A stretch of DNA of 15,490 bases from Prevotellaceae bacterium UBA1716. Its GTDB lineage: Bacteria; Bacteroidota; Bacteroidia; Bacteroidales; Bacteroidaceae. Position numbers and translations under genes: made by a program. The notes beneath the pieces are model-generated. The model was given only the letters and a program-made list of their open reading frames with translations. It did no database searches and was not told where the DNA came from. Below, piece after piece: positions 1 to 6,082 of the stretch. The stretch is taken from positions 1 through 15,490 of the forward strand of contig DCIW01000064.1 of assembly GCA_002317225.1 (NCBI GenBank), given 5' to 3'. How positions within the stretch are numbered: position 1 is the first letter of the stretch; each line of letters begins with the position of its first letter.

Positions 1-92
1 ACAAGACCACGATCAAGATTGTCAGTCACACGCTGAGCAAACGTAGTCGTAAACATGGCAAACAATGCCAAAACGGTAAAAAATCTTCTCAT
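1..92 (-). CDS. Secreted protein, N-terminal fragment (PL11 rhamnogalacturonan lyase-like)
   Basis: Only the first 30 codons are inside the window; the gene runs off the left edge. The start is ATG (complement of 90-92) and the protein begins MRRFFTVLALFAMFTTTFAQ, a signal peptide with predicted cleavage after TFA, leaving Gln as the first mature residue. The following stretch, RVTDNLDRGLV, resembles the mature N-terminus of Bacteroidetes rhamnogalacturonan lyases of family PL11 (a LDRG(L/V)VA motif), which cleave pectin RG-I. That assignment rests on about ten residues and is an inference; the signal peptide and start are seen directly. A good Bacteroidetes promoter lies about 75 nt upstream, so it heads its own transcript. 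Confidence 0.6.
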   Translation of the reverse strand, partial: MRRFFTVLALFAMFTTTFAQRVTDNLDRGL

Positions 93-165
93 AATATCTA
101 CAAGGTTAAAATGTGTTTATATATAAATTAGATAAAAGCGATTTGTGTAAATTGTGTTTTCGCCA

Positions 166-196
166 CAAATGTAAATATAAAAAAGTTAAAGTCAAA
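166..196 (-). promoter_or_regulatory. Bacteroidetes-type promoter for the left-edge secreted protein
   Basis: Read on the minus strand, TTTG (complement of 193-196) is followed after a 19-nt spacer by TACATTTG (complement of 166-173), matching the Bacteroidetes sigma-ABfr consensus TTTG / TAnnTTTG. It lies about 74 nt upstream of the ATG at 92, giving a leader of roughly 65 nt. Confidence 0.65.
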
Positions 197-424
197 TTAT
201 TTTATCAAGAAAAAGGCAAAATAACAAACAAATTCGCGTACACAAAAGTTAATTTGCAAACAAAATGCGAACTATTTGACAATTAACCTGGCACTAGTCA
301 CAATATTCAAAAGAACACATCTTACTCTATCACCGATTATTAGGTTTGGATTATAGTAACAGAGGAGTGCCATGAAAGGATCCTTGAAATACTTGAATAA
401 AACAGATACTTTTCGTTTAAAATA

Positions 425-457
425 ATAATGCCCGTCCAGATTTGGAAGGGGCATTAT
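425..457 (-). terminator. Probable intrinsic terminator after the lipoprotein gene
   Basis: The arms ATAATGCCC (425-433) and GGGCATTAT (449-457) pair over 9 bp, and TCCA/TGGA inside the loop (435-438 with 443-446) can add four more pairs. Read on the minus strand the hairpin is followed by TATTTTAAA, a modest T-rich tail. It lies 77 nt beyond the stop of the 534-1199 gene. The plus-strand tail is less T-rich, so minus-strand use is more likely. Confidence 0.55.
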
Positions 458-483
458 CATTGTGTATTTATAAGTACATTAAT

Positions 484-537
484 TTAATCCTGCATCTTTA
501 CGAGTCTTACCGACTGCTACCTACTTAGCAGGATTAA
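484..537. repeat. 10-bp inverted repeat overlapping the lipoprotein stop codon
   Basis: TTAATCCTGC (484-493) and GCAGGATTAA (528-537) are exact reverse complements separated by 34 nt; the loop itself contains AGTC/GACT (503-506, 512-515). The right arm includes the TAA stop (534-536) of the lipoprotein gene, so the mRNA could form a long stem-loop there. It has no T-run of its own; a role in 3'-end stability is a guess. Confidence 0.45.
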
Positions 538-1199
538 TCTTCCATTTCTTCGAGAGCTTTTGCAGCATCTTCCATCTGATCTTCCATGCTCTGCTCGAGT
601 GCCTTGTAGATGCTTACTTTATAACCGATCTTATCACCAGTATTTAAGTTCTCTACATCTTCAATATTACAACGGCAGAATTTGCCGTCTTGCTGCCAAG
701 CCCAAGAATACTGGTCGACCTTCATTCCCATAATCTCCACGCCCTTAAGAACTTCCTCCATTGAGCGTTCCTTCAAAGCTGCTTCCTTTGTGTCAACATC
801 TTCCCAACCAACAATAATCTTACCACCATCAGCAATGGCCTTTGTGGCTGGGTAAATCTTCTTCACTGCTTCGATCATCATATCAGAGTTGAACTCACCT
901 TTTGTTGGACAGAAAACAATATCAATGCCGCCTGCTCCACCATTGAAGCAGCCTTTCTTCTCCTTGTCATAACTGAACGAAGGTTCAATATCTGCCAACT
1001 TCAGCTTGTAGTTCTGAATATAATACTCTACAGCTTCGATTGAATATGTATCGCCAGTGAATTCTTCACTTGCCTGTTCTGTTGTTTCGGCATTTAATTC
1101 TGCATTTGATTCTGCTACTTCTGCAGATTTTTTGCCACCACATGATACCATGAACAAAGCACATGCAATTGTCATGATTGAAAGGAAACTCTTTTTCAT
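534..1199 (-). CDS. Small acidic lipoprotein of unknown function
   Basis: The 221-residue protein opens with MKKSFLSIMTIACALFMVSC, a lipoprotein signal peptide with lipobox MVS-Cys20. It should therefore be lipid-anchored at the envelope. Residues 21-50 are an Ala/Glu/Ser/Thr-rich linker. A globular part of about 150 residues follows, with no motif I recognise, and the C-terminus is an acidic, probably helical tail (residues 200-221, rich in Glu, Asp, Met). It sits 102 nt downstream of the OmpA-type gene on the same strand, with no TAnnTTTG box in the gap, so co-transcription is likely; the hairpin at 425-457 would end the unit. Family unknown to me; coding status is well supported by length, start, lipobox and context. 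Confidence 0.85.
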   Translation of the reverse strand: MKKSFLSIMTIACALFMVSCGGKKSAEVAESNAELNAETTEQASEEFTGDTYSIEAVEYYIQNYKLKLADIEPSFSYDKEKKGCFNGGAGGIDIVFCPTKGEFNSDMMIEAVKKIYPATKAIADGGKIIVGWEDVDTKEAALKERSMEEVLKGVEIMGMKVDQYSWAWQQDGKFCRCNIEDVENLNTGDKIGYKVSIYKALEQSMEDQMEDAAKALEEMED

Positions 1200-1229
1200 A
1201 ATTTTGTTGTTATTTAGGATTAATTATTT

Positions 1230-1318
1230 CTTGATGAACTGACTTAGTCGGATCATCATCGCTCTTCGGCATAGTGCTCAAGCAAGCTTGGCACTCTGCT
1301 CTCATCGCTTGATGAACT
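1230..1318. repeat. 11-bp direct repeats bracketing a 78-nt period at the OmpA 3' end
   Basis: CTTGATGAACT occurs at 1230-1240 and again at 1308-1318. On the minus strand the second copy encodes the end of the OmpA protein (EFIK before the last Arg), and the first would read QFIKK-stop in the spacer. The segment between them contains a bulged hairpin (AGTGC 1273-1277, CAAG 1279-1282, CTTG 1287-1290, GCACT 1291-1295). This could be a small insertion with a target duplication, or a local tandem duplication that has since diverged. Confidence 0.45.
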
Positions 1319-2564
1319 CAACGCGGCGGTTCTTAGCACGTCCTGCCTCAGTCTTGTTGTCGGCAACAGGTTCATGCGAGCCCTTACCTACAGCACGGAG
1401 ATTCCATTCGTCAACACCAAGCTTTACGAGAGCTGTCACGATAGCCTCGGCACGCTTCTGCGAGAGGGGATCGTTCACCTTGTCGGTACCCTGATTGTCA
1501 GTGTGTCCCTGCACCTCGAAACGAACGCTCTTGTTCTTCAGCATATAGTTGGCAACTTTCTGAATCTCAGCCATCGACTCTGCCTTGAGGTCTGCCTTGC
1601 CGGTCTCGAAGAGGATATTGTTGGTAACAAACTTACCAGTCTCTTCCATTGCTTTTGTGATAGCATCTGCATCGGTAGCGTTACGGTCGTAGAGTTCCAC
1701 AGCACCCTTTGCAATGCGCATATTGCTAATGCAAGAGTAAGGATATTCGCTGCCAGAACCTGTGTACTTGACGTATCGAGGCTGAAGCATGTTTGGTACG
1801 TTGCAAATGCGCGTGCCATTGACATAGAACTTGAATGCACGCTTGTTGAACGAGATGGCAAAGTGGTTCCAAGCATTTGGCTTGATATTGGTCTTGCTGT
1901 CACTTACATCATTTTCTACCGAACCATCTGTAGCTTTCTGGCAATGCCACATTACTCGGCTTGCTCCGTCACCAGGGCGATACCAGATTTCTACATATGC
2001 AGCATAATTGTTCCAAGAGTTGACATCTTCCTCACGAGTCATGAGGCCGATTTCGTGGGTCATATCACCCCATTCATCGTTCTTCTTGCTGATATAGACA
2101 TCCCACTCGATGGTGAATTCTTCAGTAAGATAATTGTACTGATTCTTCTTCATCAAAGGGAGAATATCACCGCTTTCAGTCCATTGTGGCACGGTGCGAC
2201 CAGCGATTTTTGCCATCTCGACAGCACCGCCGTCAAGATCCCACTTTGAAGGAAATTCGCCTATCTTCTCGTTTTCGAACTTATCTTCGAAGATCACCAC
2301 GCTGCCAGGCACGAAGTCACTCTTCTGGTTAGTGGTAGTTACGTTTGGAGTATTATCTTCGGATTCAGCAGCTTCCTGAGCATCTTCATCTTCTGAAGAA
2401 TTACTCTTGCCATTAACAATTCTGTCAGTAACATCGTTAACCTTCTGGTCAACCTTTTCCTTTACTTTGTCCTTTAGTTTTCCAAAAAATCCCTGAGCCT
2501 GTACCTCAGGAGCATAAGCAGCCATAAAGATAACAGCTAATGCCATAAAGAAATTGCGTCTCAT
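1302..2564 (-). CDS. OmpA-family outer-membrane protein with LamG-like domain
   Basis: The 420-residue protein has a signal peptide (residues 1-23, cleaved VQA|Q). Residues 24-70 form a charged segment rich in Lys, Val and Asp followed by an acidic linker. Residues 86-290 look like a concanavalin/LamG-type beta-sandwich, with FEDKFENEKIGEFPSKW, WDVYI and WNHFAISFNKRAFKFYVNG. Residues 313-420 are an OmpA C-terminal peptidoglycan-binding domain: NILFETGKADL, GHTDNQG with Asp356, LSQKRAEAI with Arg371, and GRAKNRRVEF. Asp356 and Arg371 have the 15-residue spacing of the diaminopimelate-binding pair in E. coli OmpA (Asp271, Arg286). It should tether the outer membrane or a periplasmic complex to peptidoglycan; the ligand of the LamG-like part is unknown. 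It heads a probable two-gene unit with the lipoprotein. Confidence 0.9.
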   Translation of the reverse strand: MRRNFFMALAVIFMAAYAPEVQAQGFFGKLKDKVKEKVDQKVNDVTDRIVNGKSNSSEDEDAQEAAESEDNTPNVTTTNQKSDFVPGSVVIFEDKFENEKIGEFPSKWDLDGGAVEMAKIAGRTVPQWTESGDILPLMKKNQYNYLTEEFTIEWDVYISKKNDEWGDMTHEIGLMTREEDVNSWNNYAAYVEIWYRPGDGASRVMWHCQKATDGSVENDVSDSKTNIKPNAWNHFAISFNKRAFKFYVNGTRICNVPNMLQPRYVKYTGSGSEYPYSCISNMRIAKGAVELYDRNATDADAITKAMEETGKFVTNNILFETGKADLKAESMAEIQKVANYMLKNKSVRFEVQGHTDNQGTDKVNDPLSQKRAEAIVTALVKLGVDEWNLRAVGKGSHEPVADNKTEAGRAKNRRVEFIKR

Positions 2565-2657
2565 AATTTAGTTTTTTGATTAGTATTAAAGTATATTATT
2601 TATCATGGTAGATATTCAACTACTTTGGACAAACTGAATTGCTCACATAGTTCGTCG

Positions 2658-2689
2658 CAAAGTTAAACAATTTTCATTAAATATCTAAA
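2658..2689 (-). promoter_or_regulatory. Probable promoter of the OmpA/lipoprotein unit
   Basis: On the minus strand TAACTTTG (complement of 2658-2665) matches the -7 consensus. The -33 position, 19 nt further upstream, has TTTAG (complement of 2685-2689), a partial match. It lies about 95 nt upstream of the ATG at 2564 and faces away from the panC promoter. Confidence 0.5.
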
Positions 2690-2746
2690 GATATATGCAA
2701 AAAGTTTATCAATATGTATAAAATATAGAGAATTATTGGCTTAAAG

Positions 2747-2778
2747 TTTCTCCATATTAAAAAAATTGCGTTACTTTG
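2747..2778 (+). promoter_or_regulatory. Probable panC-panD promoter
   Basis: TTACTTTG at 2771-2778 is a one-mismatch form of the -7 box, with TTTC at 2747-2750 in place of TTTG after a 20-nt spacer. The panC ATG is 31 nt beyond the -7 box, so the leader would be short. No Shine-Dalgarno sequence is visible, as is common in this phylum. Confidence 0.45.
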
Positions 2779-2808
2779 CACCGAATTTGAAAGCAACATC
2801 TACTTAAA

Positions 2809-3708
2809 ATGAAAGTAATAAACAGCAGATTGGAACTTGGAGGAATCCTTGACATTGCCTCTAACCATGGCAAGACAGTCGGTCTCGTTCCAACAATGGG
2901 AGCCCTTCACGAAGGTCATGCTTCCCTCATTCGTCGCAGTGTAAGCGAAAACGACATAACTGTTGTCAGCATATTCCTCAACCCTACCCAGTTCAATGAC
3001 CCTAAGGACCTTGAACGCTATCCACGCACTCTTGAGAGCGACTGCAAGATTCTTGAGGAATGTGGTGCTCAAATTGCATTTGCTCCATCTGTTAAGGAGA
3101 TTTACCCTAACGCAGATACACGTCACTTCTCTTTCCCTCCAACCGACGAGGTGATGGAAGGTGCTCGTCGACCTGGTCATTTCAACGGTGTATGTCAGAT
3201 TGTATCAGAACTCTTCATGCTCGTTCAGCCTAACCGTGCTTACTTCGGTGAGAAGGATTACCAGCAGATTGCTGTCATCAAGCAGATGGTTAATGCTTAT
3301 AAGAATGAAACTATTCCAAGCATCATGATCAGTGGTCGTGAGGTGAACAGCGACTGGGCTCGCATCATCCGAATCGTTCCATGTCCTGTAATTCGTGAAG
3401 AAAGCGGTCTTGCAATGAGTAGCCGTAACGCCCTACTCGCTCCAGAAGAGAAGGCAATCGCTCCTATCATTTATCAAGTTATGCAATGCAGTAAGAAACT
3501 TGGTCTCTCTGTTGACAAGACTCGTCAGTGGGTAGTTGATGCTATCAATGCAGTCGAAGGTCTCGAGGTTGAATATTACAGCATCGTTGATGGTGACACA
3601 CTTGCCGATGTCCATTCATGGGACGAAGCAGAAAGTATCGTTGGTTGCATCACAGTTTATTGTGGCAAGACTCCAATCCGCCTTATTGATCATACAAGAT
3701 ATAAATAA
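2809..3708 (+). CDS. panC: Pantoate--beta-alanine ligase
   Basis: PanC joins pantoate and beta-alanine with ATP to form pantothenate, the vitamin B5 precursor of coenzyme A, in the cytoplasm. Visible motifs of this nucleotidyltransferase are PTMGALHEGH at 28-37 (the HxGH-type ATP site), NPTQF at 58-62, RPGHFNGV near 121-128, GEKDYQQ at 147-153 and the KMSKS-equivalent SSRN at 204-207. At 299 residues it is longer than the usual 280 or so. Most of the excess lies between the KDYQQ helix and the IVPCPVIRE strand, where about 19 extra residues sit around positions 163-185 (the part reading ETIPSIMISGREVNSDWA). The reading frame stays open and both flanking motifs are intact, so it is probably functional. 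panD follows after 131 nt, so the unit supplies both the ligase and one of its substrates. Confidence 0.95.
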   Translation: MKVINSRLELGGILDIASNHGKTVGLVPTMGALHEGHASLIRRSVSENDITVVSIFLNPTQFNDPKDLERYPRTLESDCKILEECGAQIAFAPSVKEIYPNADTRHFSFPPTDEVMEGARRPGHFNGVCQIVSELFMLVQPNRAYFGEKDYQQIAVIKQMVNAYKNETIPSIMISGREVNSDWARIIRIVPCPVIREESGLAMSSRNALLAPEEKAIAPIIYQVMQCSKKLGLSVDKTRQWVVDAINAVEGLEVEYYSIVDGDTLADVHSWDEAESIVGCITVYCGKTPIRLIDHTRYK

Positions 3709-3709
3709 A

Positions 3710-3835
3710 GCCCCCCAGCCCCCAAAGGGGGCGTCCTCCGGTTTGTCGGAAAAAGGGCTGAATTAAAAATAGTAACAAAAACATGGTCATCTCCCTCACT
3801 ATCCGGATGGCCGCCCCCTTGGGGGGTCGGGGGGC
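3710..3835. repeat. Inverted pair of GC-rich REP-like elements between panC and panD
   Basis: The left arm (3710-3741) starts GCCCCCCAGCCCCCAAAGGG and ends in TCCGG. The right arm (3803-3835) is its inverted counterpart, and when reverse-complemented it agrees at about 28 of 33 positions with one gap. Each arm contains its own small hairpin, e.g. GCCCCC-AAA-GGGGGC at 3718-3732. The loop between them is about 61 nt. GC content is far above the surrounding sequence. Such C-run/G-run palindromes are scattered between genes in many Bacteroidetes and look like REP/BIME elements; mobilisation by a REP-type Y1 transposase would be an inference. The left arm starts 1 nt after the panC stop, and the right arm ends 4 nt before the panD ATG. 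Confidence 0.75.
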
Positions 3836-3839
3836 ATAT

Positions 3840-4190
3840 ATGCAAATCGAAGTTCTAAAGTCCAAGCTTCACTGCTGCAAAGTAACTGAAGCCAATCTCA
3901 ACTATATCGGTTCAATCACTATTGACGAAGACCTTATGGACGCTGCAAATCTCATTGCGGGCGAACGTGTCCATATTGTCAACAACAACAATGGTGAGCG
4001 GTTCGACACTTATATCATTAAGGGCGAACGTGGTTCGGGGTGTATCTGTCTCAATGGTGCAGCAGCCCGCAAGGTCCAGGTTGGTGATATCGTCATCATC
4101 ATGTCGTATGCACTTATGGACTTTGAAGAAGCAAAGACGTTCAAGCCATCAGTTGTATTCCCAGACAGCAATACCAACAAACTTGTATAA
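3840..4190 (+). CDS. panD: Aspartate 1-decarboxylase (pyruvoyl-dependent)
   Basis: PanD decarboxylates L-aspartate to beta-alanine, the second substrate of PanC. I chose ATG 3840 because it gives the standard N-terminus MQIEVLKSKLHCCKVTEANL. The frame stays open upstream to 3783, but that extension is translated repeat DNA. The 116-residue length is typical. Conserved residues fall at the E. coli positions: Lys9, Tyr22, the self-cleavage site Gly24-Ser25 (Ser25 becomes the pyruvoyl group), Arg54, Tyr58 and Asn72. NNNNGERF and GERGSGCICLNGAAAR are hallmark stretches. The only purine-rich sequence near the start is the G-run of the REP-like right arm, which could pair with the left arm and mask the start. 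A strong terminator follows 20 nt after the stop. Confidence 0.95.
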   Translation: MQIEVLKSKLHCCKVTEANLNYIGSITIDEDLMDAANLIAGERVHIVNNNNGERFDTYIIKGERGSGCICLNGAAARKVQVGDIVIIMSYALMDFEEAKTFKPSVVFPDSNTNKLV

Positions 4191-4210
4191 TACATACTGA
4201 TATATTCGAA

Positions 4211-4250
4211 AAAACATCCTAATGATTCGACTGAATCATTAGGATGTTTT
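4211..4250. terminator. Strong bidirectional intrinsic terminator between panD and kdsD
   Basis: An 18-bp perfect stem (4211-4228 with 4233-4250) encloses the tetraloop GACT. The outer pairs are AAAA/TTTT, so both strands have a U-tract-like end. It follows the panD stop by 20 nt on the plus strand and lies 127 nt beyond the kdsD stop on the minus strand, so it can serve both convergent genes. Confidence 0.85.
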
Positions 4251-4254
4251 GCTT

Positions 4255-4377
4255 TGTCCGTTATAGCGGACATCGATGTCCGTGCATACGAACATGCCTG
4301 AACATTAGGATGTGTTGCCAGTACCATTATAGAGGGTACTCTAGTACTCACTTTATGGCACTCAAAATGAGTACTGG
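4255..4377. repeat. Cluster of short palindromes between the convergent panD and kdsD genes
   Basis: Four inverted repeats lie within 123 nt. TGTCCG (4255-4260) can pair with CGGACA (4267-4272), which is also half of the perfect palindrome CGGACATCGATGTCCG (4267-4282), so the two hairpins are mutually exclusive. AGTACC/GGTACT pair at 4320-4325 and 4335-4340, and AGTACTCA/TGAGTACT at 4343-4350 and 4368-4375. An outer pairing CCAGTAC/GTACTGG (4318-4324, 4371-4377) is also possible. CATTAGGATGT (4303-4313) repeats an 11-mer of the adjacent terminator (4237-4247). No ORF is convincing here. Confidence 0.6.
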
Positions 4378-5331
4378 TTAATTCATTATTGCGAAGTAAT
4401 CCACGATACCTATCAACCGGCGATTATCATCCACTACAAGCAATGAATGTATCTTATGCTTATGGAACATACGCTGGATTTCAGTGAGTTTCGCTTCTGG
4501 TCCAATGGTCTTTGGATTCTTTGTCATCGCTTCCGCAACCGTGAGATTAAGGAAGTTTTGCTGTGCTCCTTCGACTGCTCGACGAATATCACCATCGGTA
4601 ATAATGCCAAGGATATCGTATTTGCCCTCTTCCATCACAATTCCCAGACCAAGTTTTCCGTTTGAAATGAAAAGGAGAGCATCAGAAAGCTTCATATCAG
4701 GAGAGATGATTGGGAAATTATCCTTATACATCACGTCTTTGACACGAATGAGCAACTTACGGCCAAGCGAACCACCCGGATGGAACATTGCAAAGTCATT
4801 TGCCTTGAATTTTCTCATCTCCATAAGCACACAAGCAAGTGTATCGCCCATTGCCATCGCAGCGGTAGTCGATGATGTAGGGGCGAGGTTAAGTGGACAA
4901 GCTTCTCGTTCCACTTTTACTTGAATATGGTAATTGCAATGTTTTCCCAAAAGAGATTCGGAATTGCCCGTCATTGCAATAATCGGTATGTTTCTTCCCT
5001 CGAGTGCTGCTACGATACGCAAGAGTTCATCAGTATTGCCCGAATTGCTGATAAGCAGCATTATATCACCCGAACAAATCATGCCCAAATCGCCATGCAA
5101 AGCATCAAGTGCATTGATATACACGGCAGGAGTACCTGTAGATGCAAGAGTAGCGGCAATTTTAGCTGCAACATGACCAGATTTGCCCACACCGGTAACA
5201 ACGATATGCCCTTTGCAAGAAAGAATAAGATTGCAAACCTTGTCAAAGGACTCGTTGAGTTGCGGGATGAGTTCAAGGACTGCTTGTGCCTCTTCGCGTA
5301 AGTATTTCGATGCGGATTCTATTGTATTCAT
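4378..5331 (-). CDS. kdsD: Arabinose-5-phosphate isomerase (KpsF/GutQ family)
   Basis: This cytoplasmic enzyme interconverts ribulose-5-phosphate and arabinose-5-phosphate, the first committed step to Kdo. The 317 residues match the family length. An SIS sugar-isomerase domain spans about 38-170: VVTGVGKSGHVAAKIAATLA at 44-63, ALHGDLGM at 77-84, SNSGNTDE at 95-102, and the family signature CPLNLAPTSSTTA at 145-157. HPGGSLGRKL at 184-193 follows. Two CBS modules (about 200-260 and 268-317, with GIITDGDIRR and GIVDYFAI) usually regulate the enzyme. Its ATG overlaps the kdsA stop as ATGA, which implies translational coupling and fits, because KdsA consumes its product. No kdsC or kdsB is in the window. 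Confidence 0.93.
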   Translation of the reverse strand: MNTIESASKYLREEAQAVLELIPQLNESFDKVCNLILSCKGHIVVTGVGKSGHVAAKIAATLASTGTPAVYINALDALHGDLGMICSGDIMLLISNSGNTDELLRIVAALEGRNIPIIAMTGNSESLLGKHCNYHIQVKVEREACPLNLAPTSSTTAAMAMGDTLACVLMEMRKFKANDFAMFHPGGSLGRKLLIRVKDVMYKDNFPIISPDMKLSDALLFISNGKLGLGIVMEEGKYDILGIITDGDIRRAVEGAQQNFLNLTVAEAMTKNPKTIGPEAKLTEIQRMFHKHKIHSLLVVDDNRRLIGIVDYFAIMN

Positions 5332-6077
5332 AAGAGAGAAACTATCACTTCCTCAAGTTTGTCAAGACAGAGCATGTTTGGGCCATCACTAAGAGCATGG
5401 TCCGGATCGGGATGTACTTCGAAGAAATATCCATTCGCACCAAATGCTTTTGCTGCAAGTGCCATTGCAGGAACAAACTCTCGATTGCCTCCCGTCTTAC
5501 CTCCCGCTGCACCAGGTCGCTGAACGGAGTGAGTGCAGTCCATAATGACCGTGTCGGTAAACCGCTTCATATCAGCGATATTACGGAAGTCAACAGCAAG
5601 ATTATTGTAACCATAGATATTACCTCGTTCGGTTAGCCAAACATTTTGGTTTCCACTTTCACGAACCTTCTGCACTGGATATTCCATGTCAAGTCCGGAA
5701 AGGAACTGTGCCTTCTTGATATTCACAATCTTACCCGTACTTGCTGCGGCAACAAGGAGATCAGTTTGACGACACAGGAAAGCAGGAATCTGAAGCACAT
5801 CGGCCACTTCTGCAGCAGGAGCAGCCTGATAACTTTCGTGGATATCAGTCAGCATCTTCAACCCATACTTCTGCTTGATGTCACCAAGCATCTGCACTCC
5901 TTTCTCGAGTCCAGGACCACGGAAGGAATGTATAGATGTTCTGTTAGCCTTGTCGAACGAAGCCTTGAATATAATGTCTATTCCATATTTGCCATTGAGA
6001 CGTACCAATTCCTCTGCCACTTGTTCGAGGCATACCATATTCTCAATGACACATGGACCGGCAATGAATGTACTCAT
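5328..6077 (-). CDS. kdsA: 3-deoxy-8-phosphooctulonate synthase (Kdo-8-P synthase)
   Basis: KdsA condenses PEP with arabinose-5-phosphate to Kdo-8-phosphate for LPS. Motifs: FIAGPCVIE at 4-12, KASFDKANRTS, FRGPG, LTDIHE, LQIPAFLCRQTDLL, MDCTHSVQRPGA, FFEVHPDPDHALSDGPNML. Cys9 in AGPC corresponds to the metal-ligand Cys of the metal-dependent Aquifex-type enzymes (E. coli has Asn), and the other likely ligands are the His of DCTHS, the Glu of FFEVH and the Asp of SDGPN. At 249 residues it is slightly short for the family, with little ahead of the first strand. I chose ATG 6077, which begins MSTFIAGPC. A TTG at 6086 in the same frame would add three residues and overlap the ssb stop as TTGA; it cannot be excluded. 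The frame overlaps the kdsD start by 4 nt. Confidence 0.93.
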   Translation of the reverse strand: MSTFIAGPCVIENMVCLEQVAEELVRLNGKYGIDIIFKASFDKANRTSIHSFRGPGLEKGVQMLGDIKQKYGLKMLTDIHESYQAAPAAEVADVLQIPAFLCRQTDLLVAAASTGKIVNIKKAQFLSGLDMEYPVQKVRESGNQNVWLTERGNIYGYNNLAVDFRNIADMKRFTDTVIMDCTHSVQRPGAAGGKTGGNREFVPAMALAAKAFGANGYFFEVHPDPDHALSDGPNMLCLDKLEEVIVSLL

Positions 6078-6082
6078 GTCAA

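Larger units (their letters stand above)
93..533. other. Intergenic region of 441 nt, no convincing gene
   Basis: This AT-rich stretch separates the left-edge gene from the lipoprotein gene. It holds the promoter at 166-196, a terminator hairpin at 425-457 and an inverted repeat whose right arm overlaps the lipoprotein stop codon (484-493 with 528-537). A 62-codon frame on the minus strand (272-460) runs through the terminator and has no recognisable features. A 17-codon frame on the plus strand (372-425) is preceded by a gaggag stretch and is listed only as a finding. Confidence 0.6.

Noticed and set aside
272..460. 62-codon minus-strand frame
   Set aside because: It begins inside the hairpin at 425-457, has no visible start context and no recognisable domain.
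1538..1903. Minus-strand frame of 121 codons
   Set aside because: It is a shadow in another frame of the OmpA/LamG gene.
1374..2249. Plus-strand frame of 291 codons
   Set aside because: It is antisense to the OmpA/LamG gene, whose domains are clear; the translation shows no family feature.
3710..3835. CRISPR-like or insertion-sequence ends
   Set aside because: There are only two copies in opposite orientation, with no spacer series and no transposase frame between them.
3783..3839. N-terminal extension of PanD
   Set aside because: The extra residues are translated from the REP-like right arm, and the family start MQIEVLKSK is at 3840.
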